The notes: generated by a model not told the origin, from the sequence alone. A stretch of DNA of 64,000 bases from Bdellovibrio bacteriovorus (GCF_001592755.1 NZ_LUKF01000017.1:62001-126000); one strand, 5' to 3'; positions 8,778 through 17,934 are shown, counted from the first letter of the stretch. Translations and numbers: made by a program.

Positions 8778-8806
8778 TAAAAGTTTTTCCTAATAAAGTC
8801 CGATAA
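8778..8806 (+). promoter_or_regulatory. FliA (sigma-28)-like promoter of prepilin cassette
   Basis: TAAAAGTTT (8778-8786) and TCCGATAA (8799-8806) match the flagellar sigma-28 consensus TAAAGTTT / GCCGATAA with one mismatch in the -10 and a spacer one base longer than usual. The gene starts 29 nt downstream behind an AGGA Shine-Dalgarno. No other close match with both boxes was noticed between genes in the window. Confidence 0.55.
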
Positions 8807-8834
8807 GTACGTTAAGGAAACGTTAGGAAAAATT

Positions 8835-11800
8835 ATGCGAAATACGGTACGTAACTCTGCAGGTAACGTTTTGTTACAAATCTTGGCGGCCACCGCTGTG
8901 ATGAGTACCTCTTTTTATTTCCTCACCAACTACGTGATTGGCCAGAAAGAACAAGTAGCTAAAACCGCGAACCTCGTGAATGTTCGCTTCGCGCTGAATA
9001 GTGCGATGGACTATGTGATTTTCGGCGTTCGTCAGAAGTATTGTTTTTCTAATGATGACATGCTCTTAGCTGAGCCTGCTGAAAAATGCAACCTCACGAA
9101 CACGGGCAGCGTTGAACGTCTGATCATGTCGGTAGAGCAGGAAAACTTCATTCGTCAATTGCTTGCTAATGGTCAAAGCGTTGGAGACGTTGATCCGAAT
9201 AATATTCGTTTAAAAACTATTGATCGTTACATCCGCGTGAATGCGGCATCCACAAACCATCCGTTGTTCCCGGTGTTGCAAAGCTTGAAAATGGTCAAAG
9301 GAGCTGATGGAAAACCAGTGGCCATTGATGGTATTGGAGTGAAGATCACCCGTGATGACAGTGCCTTTCTTCCTCGTTCAGGCCGTGAAGTTTATGCGAC
9401 AATCACGGTACTCTTGAAAACTCATCGTGATCAAACGGAGCCTATTCGCATCGGTAATAAAGATTTAAGTATTAGTTCTCAGATTGTTGTGTACCCACGC
9501 GAAGTGGGCTCGTTTGCACTCTTAGTTCCAAATGATTTGCATCTGGATTCGACTTGGGACGCGCAAATGGAAAAAGGTGATCTTTCGATTCATAAATTCA
9601 ATAATCGTGCGGAGCTTGGTAACAGCCAGGGGTTGGTTTTCTTAAGTCCTGTCTTTGTGAATAAAAACATTCATATCGCCGTGGATAATGGTACTGACGA
9701 AACGGATCCTGGTGCTGTTCAGTATTCTGCGGTTACCTTTGCGGACCGGGTTTATCTTGGAAACGGTTGGGTGAAATCTAACGGTTCTAACTACACACCT
9801 AGAACTTCAGGTGGAATGACCGATCGCTACTGGGCTGATGCCCGCACTTTCGGTGGTTTCCTAAAGGGAATCGAAAATGACGGTGGTTTGGATTTAGGTC
9901 TTCACTATTTCGCAAAAATCTTATCAGGAACGGTACCTAAAAGTGATTTGATGAGCCAGTGTATTGAGCTGACAAAAAAGCAATCAAGTCGTGAATATAT
10001 GTACCAATCAAAGCTGGGTGTGACCCTGAATTCATCAGAGAACAACAATTTTGATTATCGATTATTTCTGTCTAACGGGAATTATTTCAGTAAGCAAACG
10101 GATTCTTTAACTCTTAATAAGGACAATTGGGGGACGGGAACGGCTGAGCTGATTTCTGATGACTACAATGACGCCGTCGTTAAAGTGCGCGTCGACATCG
10201 GTGACAAATGGGTTGAGGCTCAGATGCCGCGTGATGCGACATTGAAATTAAAAGTTCAAGTCGGATCCTCAACATATTACAACAGCCTCAAATCTGCGGT
10301 TTCAGCGAAAGAATATGCCCGTACTAGCGCCGTTGCTAAATATGATAAATTAGAGGATGACCTTGAGGCGGCTCGCGCAAGTCTAACATCTTGGGAAACG
10401 AAGCTTGCCTCTGAAGAGGCGAAACCCGAGAAAAAAGCAAGTTCAGGTGGCGGCACTACCGCACCTTCCACGACTTCCACTTCCACTTCGACGAGTGGTG
10501 CAAGTGTTCCTTCTAGCACAACAGAAACGGAGATGGCATCTACCTCGACGGAGTCATCTGGCAGTTCCTCTTCTTCAAGCGGCACGACAGTGACTGAAAC
10601 GTCACCATCCACGGAAGGCTCAACTTCGAGTGGTACTTCCAGTGGGGCGACTTCGGGTGACAAAGTAGAATATCAAGACCCAGCGAAGATTGCTTACTAT
10701 GAAGATCAGATTGAGGAAACAAAGAAAACTATCACGAGTCTTAATACTCAATTGGTAGATCAACAGAAGGTAGTTGAAGACGCTAACTATCAAGTGAGTG
10801 TCGCAAAAAGTGCGGTTTCAAACTACGAGTATTTGGTAGCAAACCCTCCTTATATTGAGATTGAAACTGACAAAGTAAAATCTTATTGGGGATTTACGTC
10901 TTACGATAAATTGGATTTCCAAGTGCGCGTTAAAAATGCCGGAAGTTTGATCGGAAAAGATGGTACTAAGATCGCTCCTGTCGTCGGAGTTCAAGCGTAC
11001 GATGGTACGTACTGGAGAAGTAATCCTATCGTGAATCCAGCTAACGCCAACCTTCTTGGCTATCTGAATTTTAAATTTGATGGAACGACTTCGAACCTCA
11101 ATCCTCCCAATGCCGTCTCGCGTACGCCAGCAAGTACTGCTGAAAGTTTGAATGAAGGTGGTACGGACTGGGCGAAACTTGCTGAAGACTGCGAAAATGC
11201 TCGTAATGCGCAATCCTCACAATCCTTCGGTGGTGCTGGTTGGAATACCAGCTTTGCACCAAGCACAAGAACATCATGGAATTTCGCAGGTGGGGAAGAA
11301 GTAGGTAAAGATCCAGGTCTTCCTAGTCTTGAAATCGTGAACTCAACAAGAAGTACAGCGACGTTCCAGGTTCGTTCTATCGTCGGTAAGTGTTTGATCG
11401 ATTCAACATCTGACTTTGTCACGGGTTTCTTTGCTTGTGATGAATTGGAAATTGAAGCTCGCTCTAAACCTTTACGCATCATTGGTACTTTCATCGTAGG
11501 TAAATTGCGTCTGCATCCAGATGCGATTCGCGCGGGGATCACGTGGAGTACCATTTATCATCCGCAATCGACGAAAGAATTGCGCGCTGCTAAAATTCTG
11601 AAGCCACTTTCCGGAGGAGAGGACTGTAATGCCAAGATTGTTGACCCGATTTGGCATCCAATTCCTTCGGTCCAAGGAGTCGCTGATCGTATGGCATGTA
11701 ACACGATCAGTTTGAGAGCTAAAGCGGATCCATTCCAATGGACATCGGTTGATCCGGATTGTGGTCTGATTTCAGGTGCATCGAATACGACATGTAAACG

Positions 11801-11852
11801 TCGTCTGGTGCGTTTCTTCGTGGCAGAACAGTCCCGCGAAGGAGGCTTATAA
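8835..11852 (+). CDS. Giant atypical prepilin-like protein (1005 aa)
   Basis: The N-terminus is prepilin-like: a short basic leader ending SAG (residues 8-10), then a hydrophobic helix NVLLQILAATAVMSTSFYF; mature position 5 is Gln15 instead of the usual Glu. The body is far larger than an ordinary pilin. About 491-535 and 616-665 are predicted helices with coiled-coil character that bracket a Ser/Thr-rich disordered stretch (about 535-609), so they could form a helical hairpin. Both sides have beta-rich segments with alternating hydrophobics. The C-terminal part has several Cys that could form disulfides. It overlaps the next prepilin gene (stop and ATG share bases at 11850-11852). I infer a pilus or type II secretion tip component with a surface domain; no specific family is recognised. 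Confidence 0.7.
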   Translation: MRNTVRNSAGNVLLQILAATAVMSTSFYFLTNYVIGQKEQVAKTANLVNVRFALNSAMDYVIFGVRQKYCFSNDDMLLAEPAEKCNLTNTGSVERLIMSVEQENFIRQLLANGQSVGDVDPNNIRLKTIDRYIRVNAASTNHPLFPVLQSLKMVKGADGKPVAIDGIGVKITRDDSAFLPRSGREVYATITVLLKTHRDQTEPIRIGNKDLSISSQIVVYPREVGSFALLVPNDLHLDSTWDAQMEKGDLSIHKFNNRAELGNSQGLVFLSPVFVNKNIHIAVDNGTDETDPGAVQYSAVTFADRVYLGNGWVKSNGSNYTPRTSGGMTDRYWADARTFGGFLKGIENDGGLDLGLHYFAKILSGTVPKSDLMSQCIELTKKQSSREYMYQSKLGVTLNSSENNNFDYRLFLSNGNYFSKQTDSLTLNKDNWGTGTAELISDDYNDAVVKVRVDIGDKWVEAQMPRDATLKLKVQVGSSTYYNSLKSAVSAKEYARTSAVAKYDKLEDDLEAARASLTSWETKLASEEAKPEKKASSGGGTTAPSTTSTSTSTSGASVPSSTTETEMASTSTESSGSSSSSSGTTVTETSPSTEGSTSSGTSSGATSGDKVEYQDPAKIAYYEDQIEETKKTITSLNTQLVDQQKVVEDANYQVSVAKSAVSNYEYLVANPPYIEIETDKVKSYWGFTSYDKLDFQVRVKNAGSLIGKDGTKIAPVVGVQAYDGTYWRSNPIVNPANANLLGYLNFKFDGTTSNLNPPNAVSRTPASTAESLNEGGTDWAKLAEDCENARNAQSSQSFGGAGWNTSFAPSTRTSWNFAGGEEVGKDPGLPSLEIVNSTRSTATFQVRSIVGKCLIDSTSDFVTGFFACDELEIEARSKPLRIIGTFIVGKLRLHPDAIRAGITWSTIYHPQSTKELRAAKILKPLSGGEDCNAKIVDPIWHPIPSVQGVADRMACNTISLRAKADPFQWTSVDPDCGLISGASNTTCKRRLVRFFVAEQSREGGL

Positions 11853-12292
11853 TGAAAACATGGAATAACAAAGGTCAGACGCTGGTTGAAGCGATCGTGG
11901 GATTTGCACTATTGACTGTCGTAGGTACGGCTTTCGTCGGTGGTATGGCGCAGTTAAGAAAAACAACGGCGCAGACCGTGCAGCTTTCGTCATCGGATAA
12001 ACAAATCAATGACATCGCAGAGAACATCAAGGCCGGCGTTGAAAACTATCAAGTGAACTTTGACTATGAGTCGGGAACATCTTCAGTGTTGGCTTTGGAT
12101 AAATTGCCTATGGCGTGGGATACCGGACGCGTGGCTAAGCGCGAGGACTGCAAAGAGTGCGCAGGTACTTACGGTTACACGATTCAACCTTATGAAGAAT
12201 TCCGTGGTCTTTACAAAGTGACTCTACGCATGACTCACAAATCATGGACAGAGCCTTACAAAGATTACGTTTTCGTGGTGAGTGCAAAATGA
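11852..12292 (+). CDS. Type IV prepilin / pseudopilin with methylation motif
   Basis: 146 residues. The leader MKTWNNKG ends in Gly8, followed by QTLVEAIVGFALLTVV with Glu at mature position 5: a textbook prepilin-peptidase cleavage/N-methylation site. The rest is a small pilin-like globular domain with a CKEC motif (a possible disulfide). It probably sits in the inner membrane before assembly into a pilus or pseudopilus tip. It is translationally coupled to both neighbours: its start overlaps the stop of the giant prepilin gene and its stop overlaps the next start as ATGA. Confidence 0.88.
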   Translation: MKTWNNKGQTLVEAIVGFALLTVVGTAFVGGMAQLRKTTAQTVQLSSSDKQINDIAENIKAGVENYQVNFDYESGTSSVLALDKLPMAWDTGRVAKREDCKECAGTYGYTIQPYEEFRGLYKVTLRMTHKSWTEPYKDYVFVVSAK

Positions 12293-13293
12293 TGTTGATG
12301 AATAAAAAAGGCTTCACAGCCATAGAAGTTGCAATTGGTATTGGTGTGGTCGCAATCCTCACAACGGCCGTGCTTGCGACTCAGTTGATGGTCACTAAAG
12401 AGCAGGTGAAACTTCAAACCAAGCTTGAAGATTCCATTGATACGAATTTGGCCGAACGAGTGGTCTTCTCTGACTTGAATGCGGTCGAGCCGTCGTACAA
12501 TAATCTGACGGTGAAAGACGATAGAGGTCTTCCATTCTTCGATTATTATCCGGATGTACCAGCAAACTTGTTGGGTAAAAAGGAAGATCTAGAAAGAAAT
12601 ATTACTTTGAAGCTGGGCGGCCGTACAGAAATGTTTGTTCTGCTTCAAGACCTCAATGCGGGCGCGTTGATGAACTATGACCCGGTGGCGGCTTATGATA
12701 TTGGAGCTGTTCCGTCGGATTTCAACAAATCAGCAACGCTGTCTTTTTCCTCACTGAATAAAAGCAAATGGGTCGAAAAGCAAAGACCGGCCTTTTGGGT
12801 GCGTGGAAGAGCTTTGATGTTAGATACGCCAGCACGTTTGCGCCCAATTAGAACGGATGGTTCTGTTGATATGAAGGTCGCTCCTCGCAGTCCAATATTT
12901 ATTGGATATGTTGATGAAAACTCCTTAAAAATAGATGCGACAATTAAGGGGCTTGTTGACCTGAAAGAGCCCGAGTTTGGAAGCACATTGGATTCGGTAG
13001 ATAAATTCTTGCGGGCGGCGCCGTCTATTGGCGGGGGCCAATCGATCGTGCGTATGCGGGCTGTAAGATTGATTCGCTACTTCCTGCAACCTCAAGAAGA
13101 TGCCCGTTACGTCGGTAAGCCTGCGAATCTTTATAAATCTGTTTATGAAGATGGGAGATGGTCAGAGCCCTTCTTGATGGCCGATGCGGTGGCAGAGTTT
13201 CATCTTCGCCGCGATTCAGTTTTGAAACGAATGATTTATTTTAAAGTTAAGAAAATGGATAAAAAGGACCCGACGAAGACCGCCGGTCTTTAA
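12289..13293 (+). CDS. Prepilin-type minor pilin / pseudopilin, 334 aa
   Basis: I start at the ATG at 12289, which overlaps the previous stop (ATGA); the frame extends further upstream but only into the neighbour. The leader MMLMNKKG is followed by FTAIEVAIGIGVVAILTTAV, a perfect prepilin motif with Glu at mature +5. At about 334 residues it is the size of GspK-like or PilW/PilX-like minor components. The remainder is not recognised. A 17-nt gap with an AGGGGG Shine-Dalgarno separates it from the EF-hand gene, so all four genes form one operon. Confidence 0.85.
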   Translation: MMLMNKKGFTAIEVAIGIGVVAILTTAVLATQLMVTKEQVKLQTKLEDSIDTNLAERVVFSDLNAVEPSYNNLTVKDDRGLPFFDYYPDVPANLLGKKEDLERNITLKLGGRTEMFVLLQDLNAGALMNYDPVAAYDIGAVPSDFNKSATLSFSSLNKSKWVEKQRPAFWVRGRALMLDTPARLRPIRTDGSVDMKVAPRSPIFIGYVDENSLKIDATIKGLVDLKEPEFGSTLDSVDKFLRAAPSIGGGQSIVRMRAVRLIRYFLQPQEDARYVGKPANLYKSVYEDGRWSEPFLMADAVAEFHLRRDSVLKRMIYFKVKKMDKKDPTKTAGL

Positions 13294-13310
13294 AGGTTTC
13301 AGGGGGAATT

Positions 13311-14558
13311 ATGGGTACGTTATCAAAAAACAGTGTCGCTCTGGGGGCGCTTGTATTTTTCAGTATTCCGTCCTTGGCGGCTGATAAAGATTTTCCAATG
13401 TCGGTCAACTCGGCGACATCGGGTGACTCTGTCGTGTCGGCGCCGGCCTCAGGGTTGGTGACGAGATCTGGTAAAACGGAAGTCATGATCAAAGTCAATA
13501 ATTCTTGCTTTGGAACCAACCTTCGCGGTGTAGGGAATCCTTTGGCGCCTAGCTCTATCATTCAGGCAAGTTTTGTTATGGTGATTGGTGGAAAAGAATA
13601 TCCTATTACAGTTGAATATCCAGCGATGTTAGTAACGGCTGCGGGCATGTCCGGCGGTGGAACTGTAGCTCCAATGTCAGCAGATAAGTTTTCTATCCCT
13701 GGCGGTGGATCTGCAGGAATTTTCGGAAACAGCGTTATCTTGAAAACGCCAATTCCAACGAGTGTTACGATTGATGATGAAGGTAACGTAACGGAAAAAG
13801 CAAAAGGTGATGTATATCTAAAAAGCTATGCATTCAATCAGGAAATCACATCTTGTAGTGGTTCAGCTGTTTATGGTGCTTACGGACACTCATCTAGTCA
13901 TGCCACTTATCCATGCGGTGATTACATGGGGAAAAATGGAGCGCTATCAGCCTCCTTCGGCGGTATCTCCGTATCCTCCGATAAATCCAACATCGACATC
14001 AACGTCTCTTTCCCAGGGCAAACAGGCTTCTGCGGTGGTTACTGGTCACCTCTGATGGTGTTCTGGGATGATGAAAGACCGAAGTTTGATGCGATCAGTG
14101 ATTTCCCTCTAAATCCCTTCGGTAAAACGATGTGGCCCGAGGCGAAGTCTCCAGGTTGGTTCGTGGCTTTGGATCGCGATAAGTCGGGTATGATCGATCA
14201 ACGTAACGAGCTCTTTGGTGATAACGCAGACAAAGTAAATGGCTTTGAAGTCTTAAAGCAATTCGATTCGAACAAAGACGGCTTTATCGATAAGAAAGAT
14301 AAAGAGTTTAAGAAACTTGTTCTGTGGAATGATGCGAACGGCGACGGTATTTCACAAAAAGAAGAAGTCGTGAAACTTTCTGAAAAGATCACGAAGATTT
14401 CTTTGAACTATGAAAAAGGTGTTGTCAGACCGATCGGCCGCTACGCCGAAGCTCGTGAAAGAGCGAAATTCTGGTACAAAGAAAAAGGCAAAGTGAAGCA
14501 AGGGGATATCATAGATATCTGGCTGGCTCCAGCAGAAACAAAGCTGAGTCAAAGATAA
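13311..14558 (+). CDS. Secreted EF-hand calcium-binding protein
   Basis: 415 residues. Residues 1-24 look like a signal peptide ending SLAA. The middle is Gly/Ser-rich and predicted beta. The C-terminal third carries three EF-hand-type loops: DRDKSGMIDQRNELFG (from residue 288, the pattern seen in many secreted bacterial Ca2+-binding proteins), then DSNKDGFIDKKD and DANGDGISQKEE. Its position as last gene of the prepilin operon suggests a calcium-dependent partner or tip protein of the same machine; this is inferred from context. A strong terminator follows 6 nt after the stop. Confidence 0.85.
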   Translation: MGTLSKNSVALGALVFFSIPSLAADKDFPMSVNSATSGDSVVSAPASGLVTRSGKTEVMIKVNNSCFGTNLRGVGNPLAPSSIIQASFVMVIGGKEYPITVEYPAMLVTAAGMSGGGTVAPMSADKFSIPGGGSAGIFGNSVILKTPIPTSVTIDDEGNVTEKAKGDVYLKSYAFNQEITSCSGSAVYGAYGHSSSHATYPCGDYMGKNGALSASFGGISVSSDKSNIDINVSFPGQTGFCGGYWSPLMVFWDDERPKFDAISDFPLNPFGKTMWPEAKSPGWFVALDRDKSGMIDQRNELFGDNADKVNGFEVLKQFDSNKDGFIDKKDKEFKKLVLWNDANGDGISQKEEVVKLSEKITKISLNYEKGVVRPIGRYAEARERAKFWYKEKGKVKQGDIIDIWLAPAETKLSQR

Positions 14559-14560
14559 GA

Positions 14561-14590
14561 AAAAGGCGGGTGAATCCCGCCTTTTTTATT
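14561..14590 (+). terminator. Intrinsic terminator of prepilin operon
   Basis: GGCGGG (14565-14570), loop TGAAT and CCCGCC (14576-14581) followed by T6. An A-run before and T-run after make it symmetric, so it could work in both directions. Confidence 0.88.
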
Positions 14591-14594
14591 TTTC

Positions 14595-14649
14595 ACTGCC
14601 ATCGTGGCAGTAGCAATGGACCCAACGTCTGCACTTCCACAGTGGAAGT
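14595..14649. repeat. Two further palindromes between convergent genes
   Basis: ACTGCCA-TCG-TGGCAGT (14595-14611) and ACTTCCAC-A-GTGGAAGT (14633-14649) are perfect inverted repeats lying between the operon terminator and the stop of the tlpA-like gene. Neither has a T-tract, so their role is unclear. Confidence 0.6.
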
Positions 14650-14679
14650 AAAATAGACTTCGTTGTCCTCGTCGAAAAA

Positions 14680-15171
14680 CTATTTCAACAAATCCTGAAT
14701 CGTCTTTTCCAAAAGTGCCGGCTTATCCGGGCCAAATCCGCGATAGAAAGTCACCGGTTTTAAATTCTTATCAAATACATACAGCGTCGGCAGAGCTTGG
14801 ACTTTAAATTCTCCCAGCATTTTTCTATCTTGATCCTGATAGATATAGAAATCGAATTTCTGGCCTTTTAAAAATGCATCCCGCTCTTTCAGGTCATCGT
14901 CTTCATTAACGGCGATAACAACCAGACCCTTATCCTTATAAGCCTTATAAAGGCGATTGTAGTGCGGTAAAGCCTCTTTGCACGGTGTGCACCAAGAAGC
15001 CCAGAAGTCCACCAGGACAACTTTACCTCTTAATTTCTCAAAAGAAATTCCTTGGGCGGGGGATAAAGGAGCGGCAGAGATCTTTTTAAAATCCACATCG
15101 AAATTCGTGGGTGTCGCAGCTAACGCAGCCACAGGAAAGAAAAGAGAAATAAAAAACAGACGAGCCAACAC
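14680..15171 (-). CDS. TlpA-family periplasmic thioredoxin
   Basis: 163 residues starting with GTG. An N-terminal signal peptide (MLARLFFISLFFPVAALA) exports it to the periplasm. The thioredoxin fold is plain: VLVDFWASWCTPCKEALPHY holds the active site CTPC, and the cis-Pro loop is QALPTLYVFD. TlpA/ResA-like proteins reduce disulfides in periplasmic targets such as cytochrome c apoproteins or copper-site proteins. It begins directly after the stop of the ABC1 kinase gene on the same strand, so the two are probably co-transcribed. Confidence 0.92.
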   Translation of the reverse strand: MLARLFFISLFFPVAALAATPTNFDVDFKKISAAPLSPAQGISFEKLRGKVVLVDFWASWCTPCKEALPHYNRLYKAYKDKGLVVIAVNEDDDLKERDAFLKGQKFDFYIYQDQDRKMLGEFKVQALPTLYVFDKNLKPVTFYRGFGPDKPALLEKTIQDLLK

Positions 15172-16581
15172 CTAAGAAATCCTCTCGACATATTTCAGTA
15201 AAAGATCACGTCCACGGATCTTCGCGCGGATGATAGATAAGAAAATAAAAACGCCACCCGTTTTACGATCCAAAAAAATCATCTCTTTTGGCGGAGTTCT
15301 CCAGGAGAAGTGACGAATGATCTGAAAGGCCTTTTTTGAAAGACGTTGTGGCAGATCCGTATTCTTCCAATCATAAAGTCCTTCGGCATCGACGCGACCT
15401 TCTTGATTGCGCGGGTCTTCGGGAGCAATAAAGGGTTCGACGGTTTCAAAACAGAACTCTTCAAAAAGTCGCTTTAGTTCATCGGCGTCACCTTCGCGGA
15501 TGAAGCGCAAGTCTAATGCAGAAGATTGAAACAAGTCGCGGTCGTTGTATAATGAACCCTTCACCATGCGACGGTAAGGATTTAAAAACTCGACGTCGTA
15601 TTCACGTGTAGCGCCAAAATCCAAAAGCACCAACTGATCATGTCCTTGAGGATTCAAGCGAATGCGATAGTTGCCGCTGTGAGGATCCGTTTGAACCACA
15701 CCCCATTCAAAGATTTCTTTGAAATAGAGTTCCAAGAAATTCATCGCCAGTTTGTTGCGACGATCTTGGGGCAGACTTTGAATTAAAGGATCATCAACAC
15801 GAATGCCGCGCTCAAAAGTCGTCGCTAAAATTTTAGGGCCTGAATACTCACGAATTACTTTAGGGACGATGTAGCGAGAATCATCTTTCAGTCGAGCATA
15901 AAAATCTTCGGTCAACTGAGCTTCAATGTCATAATTCGTTTCCTGCACCAGCATTTCACGAACTTCGGCAAAAAGAGGATTTAAATCAAAATCCTTCGGC
16001 AAAAGCTTCAACGTGCCTAATAAAGTGCGGATCGCACGCAAATCGCTGTCGATAGCTTTATCCACATTCGGGTATTGAATCTTAAGAACAATACTTTCGC
16101 CCGTCGCTTTTACGCGGGCCCGATGAACCTGCCCCATAGAAGCAGATGCCAAAGCCTCTTTTTCAATTTCTAGCTCAGCCAGTTTTTCTGCTGACAGATG
16201 TTTCTTCAGTGTTGGTTCAATAGCTTCCCATGTAAGTGGAATAGAATCAGACTGCAAAGAGCGAAGAAGCTGATTGGCCTCGGGAGGAAGAAAATGTTCT
16301 CCATACATAGACAACATCTGGCCCGCCTTCATGAGGCTGCCTTTAAGTTCGCCAAGTTCAGAACTTATTAAGGAGGCTTGGTTCTGCAAAAGCTTTTTCC
16401 AGTTTTCTTCTTTATCTTCTTTGGATTTTAAAGCGGATGTGACACCATGTGAAGCCAAGGATGCGCCGGCTTGAATGGTCAATTTTGCCAAAGACAAACT
16501 ACGGGAAAACATCGAAGATTTGATCTTGTCGAGATTCTTAGTTTGTTTTTTGTCAGACTTCTTGCCGTCCATGGAAACCAA
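15172..16581 (-). CDS. ABC1/AarF (UbiB-like) atypical kinase
   Basis: 469 residues. The ABC1 family pattern is clear: an N-terminal KxGQ-type region (LKGSLMKAGQMLSMYG), the Ala-rich nucleotide loop (ASASMGQVHRARV), the conserved Lys (VLKIQYP), and the catalytic QTDPHSGNYR and LLDFGATREY segments. Relatives (UbiB, Coq8) support isoprenoid-quinone biosynthesis. The TTG at 16581 has AAGG five nt upstream; an ATG at 16572 is the alternative and would shorten the protein by three residues. Followed without a gap by the tlpA-like gene. Confidence 0.9.
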   Translation of the reverse strand: MVSMDGKKSDKKQTKNLDKIKSSMFSRSLSLAKLTIQAGASLASHGVTSALKSKEDKEENWKKLLQNQASLISSELGELKGSLMKAGQMLSMYGEHFLPPEANQLLRSLQSDSIPLTWEAIEPTLKKHLSAEKLAELEIEKEALASASMGQVHRARVKATGESIVLKIQYPNVDKAIDSDLRAIRTLLGTLKLLPKDFDLNPLFAEVREMLVQETNYDIEAQLTEDFYARLKDDSRYIVPKVIREYSGPKILATTFERGIRVDDPLIQSLPQDRRNKLAMNFLELYFKEIFEWGVVQTDPHSGNYRIRLNPQGHDQLVLLDFGATREYDVEFLNPYRRMVKGSLYNDRDLFQSSALDLRFIREGDADELKRLFEEFCFETVEPFIAPEDPRNQEGRVDAEGLYDWKNTDLPQRLSKKAFQIIRHFSWRTPPKEMIFLDRKTGGVFIFLSIIRAKIRGRDLLLKYVERIS

Positions 16582-16617
16582 ATTTACCTTAACTCGCAGA
16601 AATATTAAACTTTTATT

Positions 16618-17928
16618 ATGGCAAATGTGACGTTCTTCTGGTTCCGCCGCGATTTACGACTCAATGATAACGCGGGACTTTATGCCGCACTGAAAGAGAA
16701 GAAGGAAAATGTTCTTCCTCTCTTTATCTTCGATACGGAAATCTTAGAGAAGTTAAAGGATCGACGTGACGCGCGTGTGTCTTTTATTCATCAAACCATT
16801 GCCGATCTAAAGAAAGAGCTTAACGAAAAAGGTTCTGACCTGTTGGTCAGACATGGAAAGCCTTTAGATATCTTGAAGCAACTGGCTAAGGAAAAGGAAG
16901 TATCGGCGATCTATACAAATCACGATTATGAACCCTCGGCGCGCGAAAGAGATGAAAAGGTTTCGCATTGGGCGGCCAAGCAGAATATCGAGTTTAAAAC
17001 ATTCAAAGATCAAACTCTGTTTGAAAAGGATGAAATCCTCACTGACACTAAAAAACCTTATACCGTTTTTACACCCTACAAGAAAAAGGTCCTTTCGAAG
17101 CTGACGGACTTCTATTTAAAATCCTATCCGAATAAAAAATACGAAAAGGCCTACGCGAAAGTCAGTCGTCCTGAAAAGCTGCTTTCTTTGAAAGACATCG
17201 GTTTTGAAAAAACAGAGTTAGCTTTTCCGCCAGCTAAGATTTCGATCAAAATAATAAAAGAATATGCAAAGACCCGTGATTTTCCGGCTCTAGAAAATGG
17301 CACGACTCGACTTGGACTTCATTTAAGATTTGGAACAGTGAGTATCCGTGAGTTAGCAAGGATCGGGAAAAAGCACTCTGAAGTTTGGTTGAGCGAACTG
17401 ATCTGGCGGGACTTTTTTATGCAGATCCTGTGGCATTTTCCCTTAGTTGAAAAACAGAGTTTTCGTCCTGAATACGACAAGATTGAGTGGAGAAAATCTA
17501 AAAAAGATTTTGAACGTTGGTGCGAAGGAAAAACGGGGTATCCTTTAGTGGACGCGGGCATGAGGCAGCTTAACGCCACAGGCTTTATGCACAACCGCGT
17601 GCGCATGGTGACCGCGAGTTTTCTGTGCAAACATTTATTAACTTATTGGTATGATGGCGAAAGATACTTTGCAGAAAAATTATTAGATTATGATTTAGCT
17701 GCGAACAACGGGAATTGGCAATGGGCCGCGGGGACGGGCTGCGATGCGGCTCCTTACTTTCGAATTTTTAATCCCGAAGCCCAGGCAAAGAAGTTTGATC
17801 CCGATGAAGAGTATATTAAAACGTGGGTTCCAGAAATAGGCACGGATGAGTATCCTGAACCCATGATAGATCACGCAGAGGCCCGCGGCCGCTGTTTGCA
17901 AGCCTATTCAAAAGCTCTAAGAAAGTAG
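16618..17928 (+). CDS. phrB: Deoxyribodipyrimidine photolyase
   Basis: 436 residues, usual for class I CPD photolyases. The N-terminal Rossmann-like antenna domain begins VTFFWFRRDLRLNDNAGL. The C-terminal FAD domain has TRLGLHLRFGTVS, WRDFFMQILWHFP, GYPLVDAGMRQLNATGFMHN, RVRMVTASFL and the signature NWQWAAGTGCDAAPYFRIFN. The enzyme uses blue light and FADH- to split UV-induced pyrimidine dimers. It is divergent from the ABC1 gene with only 36 nt between the two starts; a TATTAA box lies 9 nt before the ATG and no Shine-Dalgarno is seen. Confidence 0.96.
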   Translation: MANVTFFWFRRDLRLNDNAGLYAALKEKKENVLPLFIFDTEILEKLKDRRDARVSFIHQTIADLKKELNEKGSDLLVRHGKPLDILKQLAKEKEVSAIYTNHDYEPSARERDEKVSHWAAKQNIEFKTFKDQTLFEKDEILTDTKKPYTVFTPYKKKVLSKLTDFYLKSYPNKKYEKAYAKVSRPEKLLSLKDIGFEKTELAFPPAKISIKIIKEYAKTRDFPALENGTTRLGLHLRFGTVSIRELARIGKKHSEVWLSELIWRDFFMQILWHFPLVEKQSFRPEYDKIEWRKSKKDFERWCEGKTGYPLVDAGMRQLNATGFMHNRVRMVTASFLCKHLLTYWYDGERYFAEKLLDYDLAANNGNWQWAAGTGCDAAPYFRIFNPEAQAKKFDPDEEYIKTWVPEIGTDEYPEPMIDHAEARGRCLQAYSKALRK

Positions 17929-17934
17929 GAAGTG

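Noticed and set aside
10277-10663. 128-aa minus-strand ORF within the giant prepilin gene
   Set aside because: It is the mirror of the Ser/Thr-rich repeat stretch and shows only Val/Glu/Leu low complexity. No start signal.
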